Source: Spirochaetales bacterium (GTDB taxonomy: Bacteria; Spirochaetota; Spirochaetia; DTKZ01). From it: a stretch of DNA of 8,580 nucleotides. Of this stretch, positions 1 to 6,594 are shown in pieces (position 1 is the stretch's first letter; each line of letters begins with the position of its first letter). The notes under the pieces are model-generated. The model saw nothing but the letters and a program-made list of their open reading frames with translations, was not told where the DNA came from and did no database searches. The DNA lies in NCBI GenBank assembly GCA_031274005.1, contig JAISQU010000022.1, forward strand, positions 1-8,580. Reading direction: 5' to 3'. The position numbers and the translations under genes were made by a program.

Positions 1-10
1 TGGATTTTAT

Positions 11-82
11 GCGGGTCCATACCCCCTACAAACAAGATTTAACCGGGTTCAAGGCGCCCTGAAGGGCGGGGTATGGACCCGC
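11..82. repeat. Perfect 15-bp inverted repeat with 42-base loop
   Basis: GCGGGTCCATACCCC at 11-25 is the exact reverse complement of 68-82. The loop contains a second nested hairpin, CGCCC-TGAA-GGGCG (55-68, sharing one base with the outer arm). Neither flank has a T-run, so a standard Rho-independent terminator is not supported. It could be a distal processing or termination structure for the rnf mRNA, a palindromic REP-type element, or the end of a small mobile element. The repeat itself is certain and its role is unknown. Confidence 0.75.
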
Positions 83-273
83 TTGCGAATCAATCATCGA
101 GTTATGGGTCAAGAATAGAGCTTGCTTCCGCGGTTCTTCATTTTATTTAATCCATCCGATACTGTATTATGATATTCCCAACATACTTCTTTTTCTGTGC
201 CCCGCGCTGTTTTTGTAATAATTCTATTTTGGCGGATAAGGCGTAGTATCTTGATTACACTAAATCATAAGAA

Positions 274-312
274 AAGAATTCTAACCGCAGAGAGCGCAAA
301 GGACGCAGAGAA
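274..312. repeat. CGCAGAG-type intergenic repeat
   Basis: The segment has the form AACCGCAGAGAGCGCAAAGG followed by ACGCAGAGAA. It is built on an imperfect 9-base unit (CGCAGAGAG, CGCAAAGGA, CGCAGAGAA). I recognise this style of repeat from the intergenic DNA of many unrelated bacteria, where it occurs in many copies. Its function is not known to me. Only one copy is visible in this window. Confidence 0.55.
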
Positions 313-341
313 TGGGAGAAAACAGTACATGCAAGATGGTA

Positions 342-932
342 CTATCCCAGAAGATTTTTCAGCAGGGCTTCGTCAAAGGCCATAAAGGCAAGGGCCATAA
401 GCCCGGCGGAAATAAGCGTTATGGGGACGCCGCGAAAAGGCCGGGGGATCCATTCTTTTTTCATTGCCTCGCGCATTGTCGAAAGCAGGAAAAGGGTTAA
501 AAAATACCCAACTCCCGCGGCCGCGCCCGCGGTAAGGCTTTCCAGGGCGCTATAGCCGGACCTTACCGAAATCAGGCAAAGGCCCAAAACTGCGCAGTTC
601 GTGGAAACCAGGGGAAGTAGTGAGCTTGCGCGGCGGCGCAGAGCGGCCGGCAGTTTTTCGAAAAAAAACTCCAGTATCAGGGTAAGTCCCGTAATAACCA
701 GAATAAAAGTAAGGGTTTGCAGGTATCCAAGGCCAAAGGGCTCAAGAATACCGCGATACAGAATCCAGGTTGCCAGGCAGCTCAAAGCCGCGACGCAGCT
801 TAAAACAAGCCCGAAAGAAAAGGCGCTCTTCATGTTCCGGGTCATGTCAATAAAAGCCTTTCCCACAAGCAGTTGACTCAGAATGATATTGCCGGCAAAT
901 ACAAACGAAACGATTATGCCTATGTAGCTCAT
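342..932 (-). CDS. rnfA: Rnf complex subunit RnfA, cysteine-deficient variant
   Basis: This is an integral membrane subunit of the Rnf redox-driven ion pump, 196 residues, the usual length, with about six membrane segments. The family is recognised by SLLPLVSTNCAVLG (104-117), the GNIILSQLL segment (14-22) and the ending LLSTMREAMKKEWIPRPFRG (149-168). RnfA and RnfE are paralogues with inverted topology that together hold an intramembrane [2Fe-2S] cluster, each giving two cysteines. Here the second is present (Cys113 in TNCAVLG), but the first, normally in an LGxCPFLGVS motif, is replaced: the matching stretch reads LVGKAFIDMT with Lys25 at the expected place, and there is no cysteine before Cys46. 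The codon is AAG at 858-860. An extra Cys118 lies near Cys113. The gene overlaps rnfE by 4 bases and has an AGGAAG ribosome site. It is the last gene of the operon, with no rnfB behind it. Confidence 0.93.
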   Translation of the reverse strand: MSYIGIIVSFVFAGNIILSQLLVGKAFIDMTRNMKSAFSFGLVLSCVAALSCLATWILYRGILEPFGLGYLQTLTFILVITGLTLILEFFFEKLPAALRRRASSLLPLVSTNCAVLGLCLISVRSGYSALESLTAGAAAGVGYFLTLFLLSTMREAMKKEWIPRPFRGVPITLISAGLMALAFMAFDEALLKNLLG

Positions 933-1570
933 TTTTCTTCCTCGTCAGCGCTTTTTTTTATTGTCGCGGGGGCGGCAAGGTCGAAGACGGCTTTCAGATA
1001 CCCCAGAACGAGAAAGCCTCCGGCCGAAAGGCTGATAACCCGGACCGGACTCTCCGACAGGGCGGGAATTCTGATAACCCCGGAAAAACGGCCCACAGGC
1101 ACAAGGGTTATTGTTCCCGAACCCAGAACTTCGCGTATAAGGGCAACGCCGAGCAGGGTCAGAAAAAAGCCGCAGCCCATTCCCAATGCATCCCAAAAGG
1201 ACATGCTCGGCGTATTTTCCTGCGCAAAGCCCAGAGCCCTGTCCAGGATAAGGGTGTTCACCGTAATAAGCGGAACAAATATTCCCAAACGGTCCGACAG
1301 GCCGGGCATGGCGGCCTGCATGATGAGGTCGGCCATGGACGCGCACGCGCCGGCCACAGCCGTACACACAAAAACGCGGAATCTGCCGGGTATGTGATCC
1401 TTCACGGCGGACATTGCCGTACTGGTAATAACAAGAATCACAAGAAGCGTAAGGCCCATGGCAAAAGCGTCGATAACCCGCGTGGATACGGCCAAAACAG
1501 GACACAAGCCCAGCAAATACACGCAGACAGGGTTTTCATCGATGATCCCCTTGCTGAATGTCTGTATCAT
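929..1570 (-). CDS. rnfE: Rnf complex subunit RnfE, cysteine-deficient variant
   Basis: This is an integral membrane subunit of Rnf, 213 residues, with about six membrane segments; it pairs with RnfA. Family features are the N-terminal GIIDENPVCV and GLCPVLAVST (21-30), RLGIFVPLITVN (94-105), and the DALGMGCGF / ALIREVLGSGT region (127-153). Cys23 in GLCPVLAV matches the first cluster cysteine. The second conserved cysteine, normally in a VNCIILGRAEAFA-like motif, is threonine here: VNTLILDRALGFA with Thr106 (codon ACC, 1253-1255). The glycine before Arg-Ala is also changed to Asp110. Other cysteines (16, 69, 76, 133) are not at known ligand sites. The start is well supported by a GGAGGG site 8 bases upstream, inside the end of rnfG. 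It overlaps rnfG and rnfA by 4 bases each. The C-terminus is charged (SADEEEK). Confidence 0.93.
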   Translation of the reverse strand: MIQTFSKGIIDENPVCVYLLGLCPVLAVSTRVIDAFAMGLTLLVILVITSTAMSAVKDHIPGRFRVFVCTAVAGACASMADLIMQAAMPGLSDRLGIFVPLITVNTLILDRALGFAQENTPSMSFWDALGMGCGFFLTLLGVALIREVLGSGTITLVPVGRFSGVIRIPALSESPVRVISLSAGGFLVLGYLKAVFDLAAPATIKKSADEEEK

Positions 1571-2127
1571 TTGCGTATCCCTCCGTTTTTGACAAAAGAT
1601 GAGGCCCGCTCAAGAGCGCGGGCGATTCCGCCGAAGGTTATTGTTGCCCCGGACACGGCCTCGGCGTCCGCGCGCGAAAGGGAGCCCAGAGTGAGCGGTA
1701 CAGGCTTCGCGCCGCCTGTTCCCTTAAATTTATTCATGTAGGCCGGAGCCTCGGCCGCTTTTCCCATACCCGGATATTCCCGCGTTTCAAGAAGCCGGAC
1801 GGCGAGGATTTCCCCATCCGCTTTACAGTAAACAAAAAGCGAAAGCGGCCCCCCGTAGCCCCTGCCCCGCGCCACAAGGATGCAGGACTCCGCCTCGCCC
1901 GGTTTGCCCCACACGGGGTAATAACCCAAAACAGTATCGCTGCCTTCGGCGGGCTTCAGCACTCCAAAGCCCTTGTCCGGCGCGAGATCTTTCAAAATGC
2001 GGTAGGTATCCCGCTCATCCCGCCTTTCTATCGCGGCGCCGGTAACAAGGTGCGTCAGCACAACAAGCAAAACACCGGCAAAACATATACCGGCGATTTT
2101 CCCCGCCGCCACGGCATGTTTGTTCAT
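1567..2127 (-). CDS. rnfG: Rnf complex subunit RnfG, covalent-FMN protein
   Basis: This is the extracytoplasmic flavoprotein subunit of Rnf, 186 residues, close to the usual length. One N-terminal membrane anchor (about residues 9-30) is followed by the FMN-binding domain. The flavinylation motif AVSGATIT (157-164) is intact; the FMN is expected on Thr162 by a phosphodiester bond made by an ApbE-type flavin transferase, which is not in this window. Also typical are RGRGYGGPLSLFV (87-99), conserved before the strand leading to the ET..PGMG segment (114-122; here with a three-residue insertion compared with the common ETPGLG form). There is no lipobox. It overlaps rnfD upstream and rnfE downstream by 4 bases. 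In the family it passes electrons to or from RnfD and the membrane cluster. Confidence 0.93.
   Translation of the reverse strand: MNKHAVAAGKIAGICFAGVLLVVLTHLVTGAAIERRDERDTYRILKDLAPDKGFGVLKPAEGSDTVLGYYPVWGKPGEAESCILVARGRGYGGPLSLFVYCKADGEILAVRLLETREYPGMGKAAEAPAYMNKFKGTGGAKPVPLTLGSLSRADAEAVSGATITFGGIARALERASSFVKNGGIRK
1579..1584 (-). promoter_or_regulatory. Strong internal ribosome binding site of rnfE
   Basis: GGAGGG, 8 bases before the rnfE ATG at 1570 and inside the last codons of rnfG. It is the best Shine-Dalgarno match within the rnf cluster and suggests that rnfE can start independently as well as by coupling. Confidence 0.65.
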
Positions 2128-3224
2128 AGCCGCGCCCCCTTTCCCGCGCCGAAGCGGAAGGGCCGGGTTATCCGGTTAATGAGCGGGACAAACACGTTCA
2201 TAACCAGAATCGCCAGAGCGACCCCCTCAGGGAAAGCTCCGTAGAGCCGGATAAGAAAAGTCAAAAACCCCGCGCCGCAGCCGTACAGAATCTGCCCCGG
2301 CACGGTAACGGGAGAGCAGACAATGTCCGTAGCCATATAAAAAACGCCGAGTATAAGCCCGCCTGTAAACAGATGAAAGAGTATGTCTCCCGTAAAGTAT
2401 TCCCCACCCAGCGGCAGTCCGCCGAAAATCCACACCAGCAGGCCGAAACTCCCAAAATAGGAGGCCGGAATCGCCGGACTCAGAATCTTGCGCGCAAGAA
2501 GGAATACCGTGCCCGCAAGCAGAAGAAAAGAAGAAATCTCCCCTATGCTGCCGGCCATAAAACCAAAGAAAAGATCCGCGTAGCCCTGGGGCAGGCTGAT
2601 GCCCAAAGGCTCAAGAAGCCGGGCGTTGAGCCAGTCCGAGATGGAGCCGTCCAAAAGGCTGCGGGGATATCCGTGCTCCCGCAGATATTCCATTGGCGTA
2701 CGAAAAAACTCCGCGCTCTGCGACATTCCTGTTTTCAAAAATCCCAAAGGCGTCGCGGCGCTCAGGGCGTCAGCCCCGCGCAGGACGCCGGGCAAAGACC
2801 ATGTAGTCATCGCGCGGGTCCAGGAGAAATAGACAAAGACCCTCCCCGCCAGTGCGGGATTCATCCAGTTGCGTCCCAGGCCGCCGAAAGTCCATTTGAC
2901 AACCCCTATCGCGAAAAGCGAAGCGAAAAACGGAACATACAGGGGGACCGCCGGCGGCATGGTCATACCCACAAGAAGGCCGGTTACGCAGGCGCTCCCG
3001 TCCCACAGGGTTCCGGGGTGACCGGCCAGATACGCGCAGAGGGCCTCCGCCGCAATGGAAGAGGCCAGCGCCGTACACAAAACGGCGGCCGCCCACACGC
3101 CAAAAGAAAAGACCCCCCAGGCGGCCGCGGGCATAAGGCAAAAAAACACAGACCACATGATATTCGTGGTTGAAGCGTCGTCGTAGATCTGCGGCGAGGA
3201 TGTTACGAATATTTCCTGCTTCAT
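2124..3224 (-). CDS. rnfD: Rnf complex subunit RnfD, covalent-FMN membrane protein
   Basis: This is a multi-pass membrane subunit of Rnf (NqrB homologue), 366 residues, slightly longer than many RnfD proteins because of a loop at about 160-215. Signatures in order: SSPQIYDDASTTNIMW (9-24), TGLLVGMTMPPAVPL (81-95), FGGLGRNWMNPALAGR (113-128), the flavinylation motif LSAATPL (154-160) with Thr158 as the expected FMN attachment site, GFMAGSIGEISSFLLLAG (221-238), and MATDIVCSPVTVPGQILYG (297-315) followed by the GAFPEGVALAILVMN segment (329-343). About nine membrane segments are visible. With RnfG it forms the flavin part of the electron path, and as in NqrB it is a candidate for ion coupling. 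It is coupled to rnfC and rnfG by ATGA overlaps; the ribosome site before it is weak (GCGGGGG), so translation probably depends on rnfC. Confidence 0.94.
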   Translation of the reverse strand: MKQEIFVTSSPQIYDDASTTNIMWSVFFCLMPAAAWGVFSFGVWAAAVLCTALASSIAAEALCAYLAGHPGTLWDGSACVTGLLVGMTMPPAVPLYVPFFASLFAIGVVKWTFGGLGRNWMNPALAGRVFVYFSWTRAMTTWSLPGVLRGADALSAATPLGFLKTGMSQSAEFFRTPMEYLREHGYPRSLLDGSISDWLNARLLEPLGISLPQGYADLFFGFMAGSIGEISSFLLLAGTVFLLARKILSPAIPASYFGSFGLLVWIFGGLPLGGEYFTGDILFHLFTGGLILGVFYMATDIVCSPVTVPGQILYGCGAGFLTFLIRLYGAFPEGVALAILVMNVFVPLINRITRPFRFGAGKGARL

Positions 3225-4546
3225 ACGCCCCCGCTTTGTAAAATCATTTTGCCGGCCCTGATTTCCTTAACAAGCGGAATCCGCGCGGGACAGGCGTAAG
3301 CGCAGCATCCGCATTCGGTGCAGTCCAGAATTCCTTCGCCGCGGGCTTCTTCATAGGCGGAGTGTTCCACCCATTTATAAATCGCCTCGGGCTGAAGCCC
3401 CATGGGGCAGCTTCTTGTACAGCGCCCGCAGTTCAGGCAGTTCGTTCTGCGGGAGTTCCGTATTTCTTTTGGCGAGAGAAACAGCACCCCCGCCGTGGTT
3501 TTTGTAACAGGCGCGGAAAGCTCAGAAAGCCCCCAGCCCGTCAGAGGCCCGCCGACAATAATTTTCTCCGGCATGCGGGTAAAGCCCCCGCACTCCTCCA
3601 CAAGATCGGCAAGGGGCGTGCCTATGCGTACCTTCAGATTTGCCTGATCCCTGATGGCCCGCCCGGCAACGGTTATGGATCTTTCGATAAGCGGCTTCTG
3701 CAAAACAACGGCTTCGTACATGGCAAGCGTGGTAGCGGCGTTCAGAACCACCGCTCCCGCGTCCAGAGCCGTTCCGCCGGAAGGAATTTCCTCGCCGGTA
3801 ACAGCCTTGATAAGCTGCCTCTCGTCCCCCAGGGGGTATTTGGACCACAAAGCCCTTACCTCAATATCGGCTTTCATCTCCCTGACTTTTTCCCGCAGCG
3901 CCGCCAGGGCGTCCGGCCTGTCGCCGGTAAGGGCGATAACGCGCCGCGGGGCGCAGGTAATTGTGGCCGCGATGCGGGCGCCCTCGACAAGCTCTGCGGC
4001 TTTTTCCACCATGATGCGGTGATCCGCGCACAGGTACGGTTCGCATTCAATGCCGTTGATGATGAGCGTCCTGACAAATTTTCCTTTGGGGATAGTCAGT
4101 TTACGGTGAACGGGAATGCCGCTGTACATGCCGACAACGCCCTTGTCGGAAAGGATGGTCAGAAGCCTGTCCCCGGGAATGCCTTCCCAGGGGTAGGTAT
4201 GTACGGCCTTGCCCAGCCGGTTAAACTCCCCGCCAAGTTCTATAAAAACCGCGGGGGTTTTTTCTCCCCAGGGCAGGGTAATCTCGTCTATATATTTCAC
4301 TATTCCCGGAACAGGGGAATGGACATGACAGCTTGAGTCGCTGCGCGCGCGGCCTATCAGCATACCCTCCCTCACAGTATCACGGGGATGCACAAGGCAG
4401 TCCGCGGGCTCTCCCCTGTGCTGAAGAAGGGGCACTATAGAAAGCGCCGGGATGGAGGCGTTCCACAGCGCCTTGCCCCTGAGGCGGCTCTTCATCTGCC
4501 GGGGATGGAGGCCCCCTTTGGGAAAAGTTTTCCATAGAAGATTCAT
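3221..4546 (-). CDS. rnfC: Rnf complex subunit RnfC, iron-sulfur protein with altered Gly-rich loop
   Basis: This is the peripheral cytoplasmic subunit of Rnf, which exchanges electrons with NADH, 441 residues. The N-terminus FPKGGLHPRQMK (8-19) is typical. Next come a barrel-sandwich-like part with HSPVPGIVKYI (76-86), the 51-kDa-type nucleotide/FMN domain with LIINGIECEPYLCADHRIM (161-179), and GGPLTGWGL (332-340). Two 4Fe-4S motifs follow: Cys370-373-376-380-Pro and Cys409-412-415-419-Pro, both complete. What is odd is the glycine-rich loop: residues 136-150 read GVVGMYSGIPVHRKL, where relatives have a GIVGMGGATFPTHVKL-like sequence, so two glycines are lost and one residue is missing. The start is fixed by a 4-base ATGA overlap with the gene before it and by an AGGAAG site. 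No NqrA-like features are present, so this is Rnf and not Nqr. Confidence 0.95.
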   Translation of the reverse strand: MNLLWKTFPKGGLHPRQMKSRLRGKALWNASIPALSIVPLLQHRGEPADCLVHPRDTVREGMLIGRARSDSSCHVHSPVPGIVKYIDEITLPWGEKTPAVFIELGGEFNRLGKAVHTYPWEGIPGDRLLTILSDKGVVGMYSGIPVHRKLTIPKGKFVRTLIINGIECEPYLCADHRIMVEKAAELVEGARIAATITCAPRRVIALTGDRPDALAALREKVREMKADIEVRALWSKYPLGDERQLIKAVTGEEIPSGGTALDAGAVVLNAATTLAMYEAVVLQKPLIERSITVAGRAIRDQANLKVRIGTPLADLVEECGGFTRMPEKIIVGGPLTGWGLSELSAPVTKTTAGVLFLSPKEIRNSRRTNCLNCGRCTRSCPMGLQPEAIYKWVEHSAYEEARGEGILDCTECGCCAYACPARIPLVKEIRAGKMILQSGGV

Positions 4547-6096
4547 GCTTCCTGCTGATTTCTCCTGAGCTTAAAAATTTTCATATCCGCGGAGCAGTTC
4601 AAAGAAAACCCCGCCGTCATAAGCAGAAAAGGCGCAAGCCCCGCCGCGATAATAAAAACATAGCGCACAATCCGGAAGCCGCCCGCCCGCACATTCCCCG
4701 CCATCTCAACAGATATGCCCGAAGCGCCCTGCCGCAGAAGCAGCCTCCCTATGCCTGATTTTTCAGCCTTTTCCAGTTCCTCTTTATACCATACTTCATT
4801 AAACGTGAGGAGGGTAGTCTCCGTCCGCGTTACAGAGGCCTCCCCGCCGGTGTAATGCGGCAGGGTAATCTTCGTGCCGGGCAGCGGGAACTCCTGAGGG
4901 TAACCGTAAAAAAAGCCCTGCTGAAAAGCCCGGTGGCACAAATAATCAGAAAAATCCGGCAGGCTGCCGCCCTTGCGCAGCGCCCAGAGCTTCCGCAGAT
5001 TTTCCCGCGAAAATCCGCTTATCCCCGGAACATCGTGCGGCCGGGGAATCATCCCCGCGCCCGCGGAAGAAAACCGGAACGCCAAGGGAACCGCCAAAAG
5101 GCACAGCGCAAGCGCCAGAGGCGCGCGGGCCGCTCCCCCCCGTGTTTTCCCCTTCCACCTGCGCGGCAGAATCGTAAGGGGAACAAAAAGCCTGTGCTCC
5201 CTGCGTCTGCGCGCCCGTTTTCTGTGCGAGGCCAGAAGAACCACCACGGCGCAGCTTCCCGCAAGGCCGGCCGCAAGGGGAATTAACGCCAGCCCCCCGC
5301 CGGAGAAAAGCGCGAGCGCGGCGGCGGCGCACACCGGAAAACCGCAGGGCAGGCCTCCCCGGATGAGGTCCGCGGGACTCAGGCCGGGCTCCCCGTCGTA
5401 CACATATCTGTCAAAAAACGCGGCGGCCTCCCGCGCACAGTACACAAGGGCAAAGTAAACCAGCGCCCCCGCCGCGAAAATCCCCGGATCGCCGTGAACA
5501 AGAAAATTCAGCCAGGGAAGGGCCAACACAAGGGCGGCAAGACGCAGGCCAGGATTATAATATACGCAGACTCCCGCGAAAAAACAAAAAATACCAAGCA
5601 GGAGAAGCCTTCTTCCCGTATGCCACTCGACAATAGACCAGGAATAGCCGCCTGGAACATCGCCAAGTTTCGCGGCAAGGCTGAAAGGGCTTTCCCGTAC
5701 GGGAAAATACAGAATATGATACCCCCCCGCAGAAGCCTCCGCCGGGACGCCGCGAAACAAAAACCGCGCTCCCGCAAGAAAATCATCCATCCGCGGATCT
5801 TCAGGAAGAAGCCGGGAACTCACATCACACAGACGCAGTTCCTCCATGGTATCAAAATCGGAAATCTCCACCATAGCCGTCGCCTCGGACACAAAATCAT
5901 CAAAACCACGCTCCCGCAGAAGCCCGGAAATGCGGACTATATCGGCCCGCTCGTCGACCATAACCGTGTAATACCCGCGCCAGGCAAAACCGAAAAACAC
6001 AGGAACAAAAAAAGACGCGCCCGCGCCCAGGACAAAAACAAGGACACAGGCGGGAATAACCGCCATATGAAAAAAACTCTTGCCCGATTTCAGCAT
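4543..6096 (-). CDS. Unrecognised multi-pass membrane protein coupled to rnfC
   Basis: I do not recognise a family. With the start at 6096 (MLKSGKSFF) the protein has 517 residues. An AGGTGGGG site lies just before this ATG, and the frame open to 6177 would overlap the DUF212 gene by 74 bases, so the shorter form is preferred. Layout: membrane segment at about 12-38; soluble region 40-163, probably outside the cell membrane and rich in acidic residues; four or five hydrophobic stretches at 163-180, 184-200, 205-221 and 252-289; a very basic loop RKRARRRREHR (292-302), which should be cytoplasmic; a segment at 326-341; a second large soluble region 345-474; a last segment at 477-498; and a short basic tail. 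No iron-sulfur, flavin or heme motif is visible. It ends in an ATGA overlap with rnfC, so it is co-translated with Rnf and may be an accessory or assembly factor; that role is inference from position only. Confidence 0.85.
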   Translation of the reverse strand: MLKSGKSFFHMAVIPACVLVFVLGAGASFFVPVFFGFAWRGYYTVMVDERADIVRISGLLRERGFDDFVSEATAMVEISDFDTMEELRLCDVSSRLLPEDPRMDDFLAGARFLFRGVPAEASAGGYHILYFPVRESPFSLAAKLGDVPGGYSWSIVEWHTGRRLLLLGIFCFFAGVCVYYNPGLRLAALVLALPWLNFLVHGDPGIFAAGALVYFALVYCAREAAAFFDRYVYDGEPGLSPADLIRGGLPCGFPVCAAAALALFSGGGLALIPLAAGLAGSCAVVVLLASHRKRARRRREHRLFVPLTILPRRWKGKTRGGAARAPLALALCLLAVPLAFRFSSAGAGMIPRPHDVPGISGFSRENLRKLWALRKGGSLPDFSDYLCHRAFQQGFFYGYPQEFPLPGTKITLPHYTGGEASVTRTETTLLTFNEVWYKEELEKAEKSGIGRLLLRQGASGISVEMAGNVRAGGFRIVRYVFIIAAGLAPFLLMTAGFSLNCSADMKIFKLRRNQQEA

Positions 6097-6097
6097 T

Positions 6098-6105
6098 CCC
6101 CACCT
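6098..6105 (-). promoter_or_regulatory. Ribosome binding site deciding the start of the 517-aa membrane protein
   Basis: AGGTGGGG on the minus strand, overlapping the last bases of the DUF212 stop codon, one base before the ATG at 6096 and with its AGG core 6 bases away. It supports the start at 6096 over the upstream in-frame ATG at 6177. Confidence 0.65.
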
Positions 6106-6580
6106 ATAAACAAAAAGCCATGGCGATAAAAAAACCCAAGAGGCTTCCGATAAAGACTTCCGCCGGCGTATGGCCATGAACTTCCTTCACCGGCTTGAAT
6201 CTCACCTCCAGACGCTCACGCAGGTCCGCGGCAAGCTGGTTTAAGGCCTGCGCCTGATTCCCCGCCGACCGGCGCACACCCATGGCGTCGCGAATCGTCA
6301 AAATCCCGTAAAACAGGGAAAAAATAAAAACCGGCGAACTCAAGCCCTCCACAAAGCCCAGAGATGTGGCAAGAGACGTTACAAGGGCGGAATGGCTCGA
6401 AGGCATTCCGCCGGTCCTCCATACAAGAGAAGCAAGAATATCGCGCGAGCTGGAGTTTCTGCCGCGGCTCACCTCAACAATGGTCTTGATAAGCTGGGCA
6501 AAAAACCACGAAAAAAACGCGCTCAGGAAAACCGAGCTGTTCAAAAGTTTATACACATTGTCAGCCAGCATCCGGTACAT
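6104..6580 (-). CDS. YuiD/DUF212 family PAP2-related membrane protein
   Basis: This is a small integral membrane protein of 158 residues, the normal length for the DUF212 (YuiD, divergent PAP2) family, related in sequence to acid phosphatase/vanadium haloperoxidase proteins. Diagnostic motifs are WRTGGMPSSHSALV (54-67), RDAMGVRRSAGNQAQALNQL (97-116) and VKEVHGHTPAEVFIGSLLG (131-149). Hydrophobic segments lie at about 15-35, 62-95 and 141-157. The SSHS and GHTP parts resemble the phosphatase signature, so a lipid or isoprenoid phosphate substrate is plausible, but the activity of the family is not settled. It starts 14 bases after the dehydrogenase stop, with an AGGAAA site about 10 bases upstream, and ends 7 bases before the next gene, so it belongs to the same transcript. 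An in-frame ATG at 6571 is an alternative start. Confidence 0.9.
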   Translation of the reverse strand: MYRMLADNVYKLLNSSVFLSAFFSWFFAQLIKTIVEVSRGRNSSSRDILASLVWRTGGMPSSHSALVTSLATSLGFVEGLSSPVFIFSLFYGILTIRDAMGVRRSAGNQAQALNQLAADLRERLEVRFKPVKEVHGHTPAEVFIGSLLGFFIAMAFCL

Positions 6581-6594
6581 GTGCGGCCGGTTTC

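Larger units (their letters stand above)
1..341. other. Non-coding region downstream of rnfA
   Basis: No supported gene. This is where rnfB would lie in a C-D-G-E-A-B operon, but reading the minus strand in all frames I find no cysteine-rich ferredoxin-like segment and no start with a ribosome binding site. The stretch holds a perfect 15-bp inverted repeat (11-25 with 68-82), a CGCAGAG-type repeat (274-312), and AT-rich DNA between them (about 130-280). No clear intrinsic terminator follows rnfA: the small GTAC palindrome at about 325-342 has no stable stem and no T-run. Confidence 0.6.

Noticed and set aside
274..312. Possible CRISPR array in the CGCAGAG or CCACGGAC repeats
   Set aside because: The repeat units are short, degenerate and adjacent without unique spacers of constant length, and no cas gene is nearby.
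324..342. Possible terminator directly after rnfA
   Set aside because: Only the outer GTAC bases pair; the stem is too short and no T-run follows on the minus strand.
2736..2765. RnfD flavinylation motif SAATPL with Ala in place of the common Gly
   Set aside because: This position varies among Gly, Ser and Ala in the family as far as I recall, and the acceptor Thr158 and following Pro-Leu are present, so FMN attachment is probably normal.
2373..3173. Plus-strand frame (266 codons) opposite rnfD
   Set aside because: Antisense shadow; very basic translation (many Arg, Lys, Gln) and no ribosome binding site or domain.
3362..4336. Long plus-strand frame (324 codons) opposite rnfC
   Set aside because: It is antisense to a clear RnfC with two complete 4Fe-4S motifs; its own translation is rich in Arg, Pro and Ala without any domain, as expected for the shadow of GC-rich coding DNA.
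6097..6177. Longer N-terminus (27 residues) of the unknown membrane protein
   Set aside because: It would overlap the DUF212 gene by 74 bases, while a good ribosome site sits just before the internal ATG at 6096, directly ahead of the first membrane segment.
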